A stretch of DNA of 64,000 nt, from contig CAZSZO010000002.1 of NCBI GenBank assembly GCA_964611125.1, forward strand, positions 137,579 to 201,578. The letters are read 5' to 3'. A program made the position numbers and the translations under genes. This DNA is from JAEUIX01 sp964611125 (lineage in GTDB: Bacteria > Planctomycetota > Phycisphaerae > Phycisphaerales > UBA1924). A model generated the notes under the pieces. That model saw nothing but the letters and a program-made list of their open reading frames with translations, searched no databases and had not been told where the DNA came from. Positions 11,089-18,194 of this stretch are shown here, piece by piece (position 1 is the first letter of the stretch; each line of letters opens with the position of its first letter).

Positions 11089-11584
11089 GGTACTCCTTGA
11101 GGTGCGGGTGCTCGGCGGGCAGCACCTTCTCGCCCATCGCGACGGCCTCTTCGAGTTCGGCCAGCGCTGCGGCGTTGTCCTTGTTCTCAAGCCGAGCCGC
11201 ACCGTAGCGCCACAGCACGCGAGCGAGGAGCGCCGAGCCGTCGGGTGAACCCGGGGGCAGCATGGCGATGGCCTCATCGAACCCCGCGCGGGCTTCGGCG
11301 GTTTGGCCGAGCCCCTGCTGCGCGCGTGCGAGGTTGCTCAGGCCGGTGGCGATGTCCGGATGCCCGGCGGGGCGGGCTGCGCGGAAGATCGCCAGCGCTT
11401 CGCGGAGGAGCGGCTCGGCCTCGTCGAGCTTGTTCTGGGAATGCAGGAGCACCGCGAGGTTGCTCAGGTCCGGGGCAATGTTCGGATGCCCGGCGGGGAG
11501 GGCCGCACGGTCGATCTCCAGCGCTTCGCGCGCGAGCTGCTCGCCCTCGGCGAGCGTGCCATGCCGAAGAGGAACTCGCCCCAT
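11089..11584 (-). pseudogene. 5'-truncated TPR segment of a fourth kinase-family gene
   Basis: The minus-strand frame contains two full TPR units (REALEIDRAALPAGHP and LREALAIFRAARPAGHP) and the conserved end region ARVLWRYGAARLENKDNAAA and LEEAVAMGEKVLPAEHPHLK of the intact kinases. The kinase domain, membrane segment and most TPRs are gone. At the 5' edge the frame begins exactly at the boundary of the block shared with 9301. At the 3' edge HLKEYR breaks into R1 sequence before the usual RETLARCKAAM tail. It is therefore truncated at both ends by repeats. Confidence 0.82.
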
Positions 11585-11782
11585 GCCGGCGGAATTCTAG
11601 CAACCGGGGCGCCCCGACCCCGCCGCGCTCACGTTCCTGACCATGACGATCAAGCCGAGCTTCCGCGCCGATCTCAAGGCGGGCGAGGGCGGCAAAGCGC
11701 CGTCTCCATGGCCCGCTGGGTCAACATGCGGGGCGAAAAGGGGCCGTGGTCGGATGTCACGACGGCGAAGGTGGCGGCTTAG
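11582..11782 (+). pseudogene. Frameshifted GPWS-type fragment, copy 4
   Basis: Starts with the block shared with 9301 and encodes DPAALTFLTMTIKPSFRADL, then KAGEGG. It shifts frame near 11693-11700, then reads AVSMARWVNMRGEKGPWSDV and TTAKVAA before a stop. It is closest in layout to copy 1, which has a frameshift in the same region. Confidence 0.75.
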
Positions 11783-11833
11783 GGAGTCGATTCATATGCT
11801 TGCCTCGCGGCACTGCCGAAAGGTGTGCGGAGC

Positions 11834-12109
11834 ATGACCATGAGCACGACGCAGAATGAGCAACCTCCTCACTCCACGGCTTCTTCGCCCGACGAGGCCG
11901 GTGCGACCGGGATGCCAACGGGACTCGCGGTGTTTGTTGCCGTGTTCGGGTTCGTCGTGATGGGGCTCACGCTTCTTGTCAGTTATCTGATCACCGGAGC
12001 CGCCGTTCGCGACGGCTTCGGGTGGGTGCTGCTTTCGCTCTCGATCGTGTGTGGGCTCGCGATCCCGATCGCTGTCTGGCGGCGGAATCATCGCAAGAAA
12101 GTGGGGTAG
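11834..12109 (+). CDS. Small two-helix membrane protein of unknown function
   Basis: About 91 residues. A polar N-terminus rich in Ser/Thr/Pro (to about residue 27) precedes two predicted membrane segments, GLAVFVAVFGFVVMGLTLLV and VLLSLSIVCGLAIPIAVW, separated by a short loop, and ends with a basic tail RRNHRKKVG. I recognise no family. ATG codons at 11834 and 11840 are both possible starts. Hydrophobic segments flanked by charge and normal codon bias suggest a real gene, but it is short and isolated next to repeat-derived sequence. Confidence 0.55.
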   Translation: MTMSTTQNEQPPHSTASSPDEAGATGMPTGLAVFVAVFGFVVMGLTLLVSYLITGAAVRDGFGWVLLSLSIVCGLAIPIAVWRRNHRKKVG

Positions 12110-12512
12110 GCTCACACCCGCGGGTCGAGCGGTTCATGGTGGACGCTGCTCGCTCCGGGACTGATGCCCATAACCCGTCCGGTCGCGCTGGTGGAGAGCG
12201 GTCGGCGGCTCACGCACGGCGAGTAAGTGAGTTCACGCCGGCCCGTGGGGGCTACCTGCCCCCCAATTTTCCCCGCTTGGCCAGAGGCCGTGAGTAATCA
12301 GCAAATATCCCCTATCTGCATCGCGGCCCAGGCGATGTGAATTTCCGGGGGTGGTGCGCACCCATACCATCGGACGCCCCGCGAATGACCAGGCCACGGC
12401 GCTCAGGCCCTCGTCATGCCCGTTTGCCAAGAGCCGGCCGAAGAACGAGTGTGTGTTCAGTCGGCTTGGCCTGCAGTGCGAATCGGACAGCGGTTCCTGA
12501 AAGGATTCCATC
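12110..12512. other. Intergenic region upstream of the hybrid histidine kinase
   Basis: About 400 bases with no coding frame I can support. It ends in an AAAGGATTCC Shine-Dalgarno-like element just before the kinase ATG at 12513. No clear terminator for the upstream membrane gene was found. Confidence 0.5.
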
Positions 12513-15395
12513 ATGGCCGAGCAAGAAGCAGCCGGAAGCGGTAAAGACGTCTTCTCGCCCAGCGCCGCCCACTCCATCCCTGGCCCTCTCGTGGCCGATT
12601 CGGCCGAGTGGCTGCGCGTCACGCTCTCGTGCATCGGCGACGGGGTCATCACCACCGATCCGCAGGGCCGCGTCACGTTCCTGAACCCCACCGCCCAGGC
12701 CCTCACGGGCTGGACTCAGGAGGAGGCCACGGCGGGGGGCGGCGTGCCCGTCCAGACCGTCTTCAACATCGTCAACCAAACGTCCCGGGCCAAGGTCGAG
12801 AGCCCCACGGTGCGGGCGCTGCGCGAGGGCATGATCGTCGGCCTGGCCAACCACACGATCCTGATCGCCAGGGACGGCGCCGAGCGGAACATTGACGACA
12901 GCGCCGCGCCCATCAGGAACGCCAGCGGAGAGACCGCCGGCGCGGTCCTGATGTTCCGCGATGTGACCGAGCACAAGCGGCAGGAAAGGCTCGTTCAGGA
13001 TGCGTTCGAATACGCCATCAATATCCTGGAAACCCAGCGCGAGCCGTTTTTGGTGCTCGACAAAGACCTGCGGGTGGTCTCCGCCAACCGCTCGTTTTAC
13101 AAGACCTTCCGCGTGGAGAAGGAGGCGACGCAGGGCCGCTTTGTCTACGAACTGGGCGACGGTCAGTGGAACATCCCCGCCCTCCGCGAGTTGCTGGAAG
13201 ACGTCTTGCCGCGGGACCATGCCTTCGAAGGTTTCGAGGTCGAGCACGACTTTCCTGCGGGGGTCGGGCCCAAGACCATGCTCATCAACGCCCGCCGCAT
13301 CCGCAAGCCGGGGGACGATTCGGAACTCATCCTGTTGGCCATCGAGGAGATCACCGAGCGGAAAAAGTCTGGGGAAGCTCTGCTCGCCAGCCACGCCCGG
13401 TTCGAGACCCTGTTTGATTCTTCCCCCGTAGGGATGTACATGGTGGACGCGGACTTCCGCCTGCGGAACATGAGCACGCAGACCCGCGCGATCTTCGGGA
13501 GCATCAAGGATCTCATGGGCCGAGACTTTGCCGAGGTCGTCCACATCTTGTGGCCGCCGGAGGTGGCCGACGACATCCTCGCCCGCTTCCGGCGCACTCT
13601 CGCCACCGGTGAGTGCTACAAATCCCCCGAGTTCTCCGCCGAACGCTTCGACCACAAAGTACGCGAATACTATGATTGGCAGATTCATCGCATCGCCATG
13701 CCCGACGGGCGGTACGGCCTTGTCTGCTACTTCCTCGACATCTCGGCCAGGGTGATCGCGGAACAATCGCTGCGCGACTCGGAGGTGCGCTACCGCCGCG
13801 TTTTCGAGACCGCCAAGGATGGCATCCTCATCCTCGACGCCCACACCGGCAAGATCACCGACGCCAACTCGTTCATGTGCGGGCTGACGGGCCTGGAGAA
13901 GTGCGAAATCCTGGGCAGGGAACTCTTCCAGATCGGGATGTACAAGGACATCGAGGAGAACAAGGCGGCCTTCTGCGAGTTGCAGCGGACCGGGTACCTC
14001 CGCCACGAGCACCTGCCCGTGCACAACCAGCGGGGTGAGAAGGTCGAGGTCGAGTTCATCGCCAACGTGTACGAGGAGGGCGACCGGCTGGTGGCCCAGT
14101 GCAACGTCCGCGACATCTCCGAGCGCAGCCGGTTGGAGAAGGAGGTCGCCGCGCAGGCCGAGGCCCTGGCGGCCCAAGCCCGCGCCAAGGACGAGTTCCT
14201 GGCGATGCTGAGCCATGAGTTGCGCAACCCGCTGGCCCCGATCCGTGCTGCGGCACACCTGATGCGGCTTCAGGAGGGACGGGTCGCGGCCTCCGCGAAC
14301 CCGATCCTGCAACAGGCTCGCGAGATCATCGAGCGGCAGGTTGCCAACCTCACGAAGATGGTGAGCGACCTTTCGGAAGTCTCCCGCGTCATCAGCGGGC
14401 GCATCCGGCTGGACCTTCGGGCCGTGGACATGAAGCAGGTCGTGGAGCACGCCGTCCAGTCGGTCACCCCGCTCTTCGAGCAGCGCAAGCATTCGATGTC
14501 GGTGAGCGCCTGCTCCGAACCCGTGTGGGCGCACGCAGATCCGACGCGAATTGAAGAAGTCCTTGTGAACCTCCTCAACAACGCCGCGAAGTACACGCCT
14601 GACGGCGGGCGGATCGCGGTCGCGTGTGAACTCCGGCGTGAAGGGGGGAAGGACTACGCGATGGTGCGCGTGCGCGACAACGGGGTCGGCATGGAGGATA
14701 CGCTCCTGCCCCGCGTATTCGACCTGTTCACGCAGGGTGACCGCTCGCTGGACCGCTCATGGGGCGGGCTGGGCATCGGGCTTTCCCTGGCGCACCGGCT
14801 CATCACCATGCACGGCGGGACGATCGAGGCGCACAGCGCAGGCCCCAGCAAGGGTAGCGAGTTCACCGTGAAACTCCCGCTGATCACCGCACCCAAGGCC
14901 CAACTCGCGTCCGAAGACCAATCGCCCAACAGCGAAACGCCCCGGCCCACGGGGACTGGCGAAGGGCATCGAAAGGCGCCGCCGGTTCGCGTGCTGGTGG
15001 TGGACGACAATATCGACCTGGTGACGATGCTCTGCGGCACCCTGCGGCTCAAGGGCTTCATCGTGCAGTCCGCGTACACCGGGCCCGAGGGGCTCAGGAT
15101 CGCGCTGGAGTGGCGGCCGGATATCGCGCTCCTGGACATCGGCCTGCCCGGCCTCGATGGCTATGAGATCGCGCGGCGGCTGCGCTCCGACAGTGTTTTC
15201 GCGGTGGCGGCGGCGAGCGAGGGTGTGGTTGGAACCGGCGTAGCGGGCGCCCGAATGAAACTCATCGCCATCACCGGATATGGGCGGGCCGACGACATCG
15301 CGCACGCGCGTGATGCGGGCTTCGACGGCCACCTGGTCAAGCCGTGCGACATGGAGAAACTCGAAGAGATGATGGCCGAGCCGGCCAATGGTTGA
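12513..15395 (+). CDS. Multi-PAS hybrid sensor histidine kinase with C-terminal receiver
   Basis: A 960-residue soluble kinase with no membrane segment. Four PAS-type sensor regions come first (about 28-150 with GVITTDPQGRVTFLNPTAQA; 165-285; 290-415; 425-545 with GILILDAHTGKITDANSFM). A short coiled linker follows, then the HisKA dimerisation domain with phospho-acceptor His568 in MLSHELRNPLAPIR. The HATPase domain (about 680-790) carries NLLNNAAKYTPDGG, VRDNGVGM and GGLGIGLSLA. The receiver domain (about 830-955) has VLVVDDN and phospho-acceptor Asp875 in LLDIGLPG. The receiver contains an unusual Ala/Val/Gly insertion of about 20 residues after ARRLRSD. Internal phosphorelay is expected, with possible transfer to the receiver protein 21 bases downstream. 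The signal is unknown; the absence of membrane helices points to a cytoplasmic cue. Confidence 0.95.
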   Translation: MAEQEAAGSGKDVFSPSAAHSIPGPLVADSAEWLRVTLSCIGDGVITTDPQGRVTFLNPTAQALTGWTQEEATAGGGVPVQTVFNIVNQTSRAKVESPTVRALREGMIVGLANHTILIARDGAERNIDDSAAPIRNASGETAGAVLMFRDVTEHKRQERLVQDAFEYAINILETQREPFLVLDKDLRVVSANRSFYKTFRVEKEATQGRFVYELGDGQWNIPALRELLEDVLPRDHAFEGFEVEHDFPAGVGPKTMLINARRIRKPGDDSELILLAIEEITERKKSGEALLASHARFETLFDSSPVGMYMVDADFRLRNMSTQTRAIFGSIKDLMGRDFAEVVHILWPPEVADDILARFRRTLATGECYKSPEFSAERFDHKVREYYDWQIHRIAMPDGRYGLVCYFLDISARVIAEQSLRDSEVRYRRVFETAKDGILILDAHTGKITDANSFMCGLTGLEKCEILGRELFQIGMYKDIEENKAAFCELQRTGYLRHEHLPVHNQRGEKVEVEFIANVYEEGDRLVAQCNVRDISERSRLEKEVAAQAEALAAQARAKDEFLAMLSHELRNPLAPIRAAAHLMRLQEGRVAASANPILQQAREIIERQVANLTKMVSDLSEVSRVISGRIRLDLRAVDMKQVVEHAVQSVTPLFEQRKHSMSVSACSEPVWAHADPTRIEEVLVNLLNNAAKYTPDGGRIAVACELRREGGKDYAMVRVRDNGVGMEDTLLPRVFDLFTQGDRSLDRSWGGLGIGLSLAHRLITMHGGTIEAHSAGPSKGSEFTVKLPLITAPKAQLASEDQSPNSETPRPTGTGEGHRKAPPVRVLVVDDNIDLVTMLCGTLRLKGFIVQSAYTGPEGLRIALEWRPDIALLDIGLPGLDGYEIARRLRSDSVFAVAAASEGVVGTGVAGARMKLIAITGYGRADDIAHARDAGFDGHLVKPCDMEKLEEMMAEPANG

Positions 15396-15416
15396 CAGCG
15401 AGAGAGGCGCCCACGC

Positions 15417-15893
15417 ATGACCACCCGCCCCACCGCCCGCCAGACCGCACGCAATGAGCCCGCATCCCACTCGGCGTCCGTCTCCGCAACAAAGATCCGC
15501 GTGCTGTGCGTTGATGACAGCCGCGACATCACCGAGGTTCTGAAGATGGTGATCGACGCCGAACCGGATATGGAGTGCGTGGGCTGCTTGGCGTCGGCTG
15601 ACAACCTGATCGCGGAGGCCCGCCGCATGAGCACGACTCCCTCGAACTCTTCCCCAACCCCTTTGGTCATGATCCTTGACGCGAGCATGCCCGGCAAGAA
15701 CCCCTTGCAGGCGATGCGCGAACTGGCCGCGGCGCTCCCGTGGGTGCGGACGATCATTTACAGCGGCCACGATGACAAGGCGTTCACCGACCTGGCCTTC
15801 GCCGCTGGAGCCCGGGGGTGCGTCTCGAAGTGCGAAGACCCGATAGCGATCACACAGGCGGTGCGCGAAGTGGCAGCGAGGAGCGGCGTCTGA
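15417..15893 (+). CDS. Stand-alone receiver-domain response regulator
   Basis: A 158-residue single-domain response regulator. After a Ser/Thr/Ala-rich leader of about 25 residues comes IRVLCVDDSRDITEVLKMVI (acidic pair), phospho-acceptor Asp88 in VMILDASMPGKNP, the switch threonine/serine region IIYSGHDD and the conserved lysine in GCVSKCEDP. No DNA-binding output domain is present. It begins 21 bases after the hybrid kinase stop, so it is very probably cotranscribed and is the kinase's partner or phosphate sink. The extra residues between helix 2 and strand 3 (RRMSTTPSNSSPTP) are an uncommon loop. Confidence 0.92.
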   Translation: MTTRPTARQTARNEPASHSASVSATKIRVLCVDDSRDITEVLKMVIDAEPDMECVGCLASADNLIAEARRMSTTPSNSSPTPLVMILDASMPGKNPLQAMRELAAALPWVRTIIYSGHDDKAFTDLAFAAGARGCVSKCEDPIAITQAVREVAARSGV

Positions 15894-16051
15894 CCCGGCG
15901 CCGCTTGCATGAACGGCCGTTGTTGAAAAGCCTTGAGCAAAAAGTTCAAATCCCGTCACCAGTAAGCTCGAAACGCCTCGCGAACTGCGGTTTCGGGAGA
16001 AGCAATTGAACGCGCTGGAGCAACCTCACATTCCTGTCGGTGCAACGAGAG
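15894..16051. other. Intergenic stretch between the response regulator and R1 copy C
   Basis: Part of a gene-free stretch running from 15894 to the glycosylase relic. A short match to R1 sequence in the opposite orientation (AAAAAGTTCAAA...CCGTCACC, near 15939-15961) may be a fragment of a further repeat copy. No gene is visible. Confidence 0.4.
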
Positions 16052-16079
16052 AGCCCTTCGATGAGTTCACCGAAGGGCT
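16052..16079. repeat. Hairpin beside R1 copy C
   Basis: An inverted repeat AGCCCTTCGATGA / TCACCGAAGGGCT around a two-base centre with one mismatch. It is the counterpart of the hairpin at 10938-10967, including the flanking CACTCTGAACAG. On the minus strand it lies downstream of the glycosylase relic, where it could act as a terminator, but no T-run follows. Confidence 0.6.
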
Positions 16080-16187
16080 TCACTCTGAACAGAATCGGGG
16101 GGACAGTACACCAATAGAACTTTTCTTGGAGGGCGTTAGGGTGTGGGAGCCAGGGATAAGTCGTTTGCTCAGCGCCAATGACTCGGA
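16080..16187. repeat. R1 dispersed repeat, copy C
   Basis: Shares with copy B the string from CACTCTGAACAGAATCGGGG through ACACCAATAGAACTTTT. It then switches to the CTTGGAGGGCGTTAGGG version found in copy A, so it looks like a mosaic of the two R1 subtypes. Confidence 0.75.
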
Positions 16188-16208
16188 AGCGTGAGGGTCC
16201 CCCCTCGA

Positions 16209-16804
16209 TCAGTCCTGGTCGGCTTCAAGCACCCCTTGCACTCGTTCTCGGAGCAGGGGTAATGTCTCGCGTTCATACCAGCTGTTGTTTACGAGCCACA
16301 TCTGATTTCGCGGCGAAGGATGCGGGAGCAGGATACGTGTGAGTAGAAGTGTTCCCGCCGCAAGCACACCTTCTCGAACTCGTTGATCAGGTAGCGGACG
16401 AAGGGGTGCTGGCCGATGTAGATCGTGAGCCGGACCCCGGTGAGCCTGGGAAGAACCTGCGGGTGCCAGAGCGGGGCGCATTCGGGCCGCGGGGCCATGT
16501 CGCCACCCCTGCCCTTTCCGGGATAGCAGAATCCCATCGGCACCAGTGCGATGAGACATGGGTCGTAGAACTGGGCGTCGGTCACCCCGAGCCAAGTGCG
16601 AAGGTGCTTCCCGCTCGCGTCATTCCACGGGATACCGGTCTCTTGCGCAACTCGACCGGGCGCCTGCCCGATGATCAAAATGCGTGACGATTCCGAAGCC
16701 GCAAGCAGCGGACGAGGCTCGCATGGCAACGCGTGCTCGCACTCGCGGCATGCACGCGCCCTTTTGAGCAAGACTTTGAGAGATAGGGTGGATCGGCGGG
16801 ACAT
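16209..16804 (-). pseudogene. Uracil-DNA glycosylase-family gene broken by a frameshift
   Basis: From the ATG at 16804 the frame encodes a UDG-superfamily protein: ILIIGQAPGRVAQETGIPWN (motif 1 with the GQAPG water-activating loop), DASGKHLRTWLG, ALVPMGFCYPGKG and PECAPLWHPQVLPRL. The frame then reads out of family near residue 150. The expected C-terminal motif LLPHPSPRNQMWLVNNSWYE, with the second catalytic histidine, lies in the neighbouring frame and ends at 16209. A single-base indel between about 16345 and 16380 explains both halves. A sequencing error would do the same, and then the intact product would be about 200 residues. This subtype removes uracil and related damaged bases from DNA. 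Confidence 0.82.
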
Positions 16805-16831
16805 ACAGACCAACCGCAAGGAACGATACGC

Positions 16832-17182
16832 TCAGGGCGCGGTGTAGTACCGCTCGCTGACGACCTTCCCGTTCCGCCAACGCCGGGCAAGGACCTCGTT
16901 CCAGAGGATCGGGCCGTTCGGCCCGGTCATGTCGAACGTCCACTCGGCCGTGGCGGCGCCGTCGCCGATGCACGAGCTGTGCAGCGTCGCGCCGTTGAAC
17001 GACTTAAGCGTCGCGAAGAACGCGCTGAGGTGATCGTGCTGCGCCTTGCGGCCGCGACGTGGAGGCTGGTTCCCTTCCTGAAATGTGCAGTCCTCGGCGT
17101 AGAACTTCTCCAGAGATTCGAGGATCTTACCGGCCTTGGTCATCGTGTTGAGTTCGGTCTCGAGGGCGCGGATGTCGGACAT
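16832..17182 (-). CDS. SnoaL-like / NTF2-fold small protein
   Basis: A 116-residue protein with the alpha+beta barrel pattern of SnoaL-like NTF2-fold proteins: an N-terminal helix ending LESLEKFYAEDCTFQEGNQ, the loop PRRGRKAQHDHLSAFFATLK, and strands TLHSSCIGDGAATAEWTFDM and EVLARRWRNGKVVSERYY. Many such proteins are labelled nuclear transport factor 2 family; functions range from isomerases to small-molecule binding, and none can be chosen here. It lies 28 bases upstream of the broken glycosylase on the same strand, so the two may have shared a transcript. Confidence 0.82.
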   Translation of the reverse strand: MSDIRALETELNTMTKAGKILESLEKFYAEDCTFQEGNQPPRRGRKAQHDHLSAFFATLKSFNGATLHSSCIGDGAATAEWTFDMTGPNGPILWNEVLARRWRNGKVVSERYYTAP

Positions 17183-17338
17183 GCTGTGCTCCTTTGGGTG
17201 ACGCAGGAGTATTGATGGAAGGCCGCCAAAGGAAAGCCGTGATCGCGCGTTCTAGCTCACGGAATACAGTGATCTGCGCTTTTCCCCACGGCCTTTCGTG
17301 GCTTCCACGATAAGGCGTGGGAAGAGGAGGTTCGTGCC

Positions 17339-17911
17339 TTGGATTATCATCAACTCTTCGACCATTCACCCGTGCCGCTTCTCGTGCTGGATGCTCAATC
17401 GTGGACGCCTCTGCTGTTCAATCGGCTCGCGTGCGAGTACATGGGCTACTCGGAGGTGGAGTTTCGCAGGTTGACGATCACCGACTTTGAGTTGCGTCCC
17501 AACCCGCGTGAGACACACGAACATGTGCGCCGCATTCTCGGAATGAGGCGTGACTCGTTCTCGGCGCTTCATCGCGCGAAGGACGGATCGCCGCGGCGCG
17601 TGGGCGTCGATCTCACGGTCGTTCGATGGGGTGGCCGCGACGCGATGCTAACCGCCTGGCATGATCTCAGCCGGCACCCCGTCCGCGCCCACCCGATCCA
17701 GTCCGCATCGAATGGCCAAGCACCGTCCCTTGAGCACCCTGCTCGATTGGATGCGGCGATGCGCGCACACGTCCTCCGAACATTGGAGTCGTGCCGGTGG
17801 GTGATCGAGGGTCCACGCGGTGCGGCGCTCCATCTCGGCTTACGTCCAAGCACCCTTCGATCAAAGATGGAACGACTCGGCATCGAACGGCCGATCGATC
17901 CGACTGCGTGA
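17339..17911 (+). CDS. PAS-domain protein with C-terminal Fis-type helix-turn-helix
   Basis: A 190-residue protein. Residues 1-110 form a PAS domain (YHQLFDHSPVPLLVLD, then LACEYMGYSEVEFRRLTITD). A linker leads to a C-terminal HTH of the Fis/HTH_8 kind (about 140-185), with VLRTLESCRWVIEGPRGAAL and HLGLRPSTLRSKMERLGI, the form found at the end of sigma-54 activators and FhlA-like proteins. There is no AAA+ domain, so it is not a classical sigma-54 activator; a small ligand-sensing DNA-binding protein is likelier. The TTG at 17339 is chosen because GAAGAGGAGG lies 8 bases upstream and no ATG or GTG precedes the PAS domain in frame. Confidence 0.85.
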   Translation: MDYHQLFDHSPVPLLVLDAQSWTPLLFNRLACEYMGYSEVEFRRLTITDFELRPNPRETHEHVRRILGMRRDSFSALHRAKDGSPRRVGVDLTVVRWGGRDAMLTAWHDLSRHPVRAHPIQSASNGQAPSLEHPARLDAAMRAHVLRTLESCRWVIEGPRGAALHLGLRPSTLRSKMERLGIERPIDPTA

Positions 17912-18019
17912 ATCGGGGTGACAGGATTGTGCCGCGCACCGCCCTCGCTCCGCTCGGGTGGGGACCGTGCTACCTGCGTGCTCGCTCTGCTTCCCCGCAG
18001 AGAAAATCCCTGACGCCAC

Positions 18020-18060
18020 TCAATGACAAGACCCGCCGCAAGGGCGGGCCATGTCGTTGA
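18020..18060. repeat. Large imperfect hairpin beside R1 copy D
   Basis: Outer arms TCAATGACA / TGTCGTTGA (one mismatch) enclose an inner GC stem (CCGCC / GGCGG). It has the same position relative to R1 as the hairpins at 10938 and 16052 but a different sequence. On the minus strand it lies just past the 3' end of kinase copy 2 and R1, so it may end that transcript. Confidence 0.55.
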
Positions 18061-18170
18061 ATCGGGGTGACAGGACACGGTTTGAACTTTTTGTCGAGGG
18101 AATCCGCCTCTGGAATCCAGAAACGCGGTTTTTGCTCGCCGTGATACCGTGAAAAGACGTTGGAGATCTC
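18058..18170. repeat. R1 dispersed repeat, copy D
   Basis: Starts TTGAATCGGGGTGACAGGAC and continues with TTTGAACTTTTTG, GAGGGAATCCGCCTC, AACGCGGTTTTTGCTC and CCGTGATACCGTGAAAA to TTGGAGATC. It aligns with copy B over about 110 bases. A second short match to its first 16 bases (GAATCGGGGTGACAGG) is at 17912. It lies immediately 3' of kinase copy 2. Confidence 0.8.
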
Positions 18171-18194
18171 GACAAGCAGGCTCGGGTCCGAGTA

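Noticed and set aside
12414..14534. A 706-codon minus-strand open frame
   Set aside because: Antisense to the hybrid histidine kinase, with no recognisable domain and a composition typical of mirrored coding sequence.
15936..15965. A tRNA-like string GTTCAAATCCCGTCACC
   Set aside because: It resembles a T arm, but there is no pairing acceptor, D arm or anticodon arm around it; a short inverted R1 fragment explains it better.
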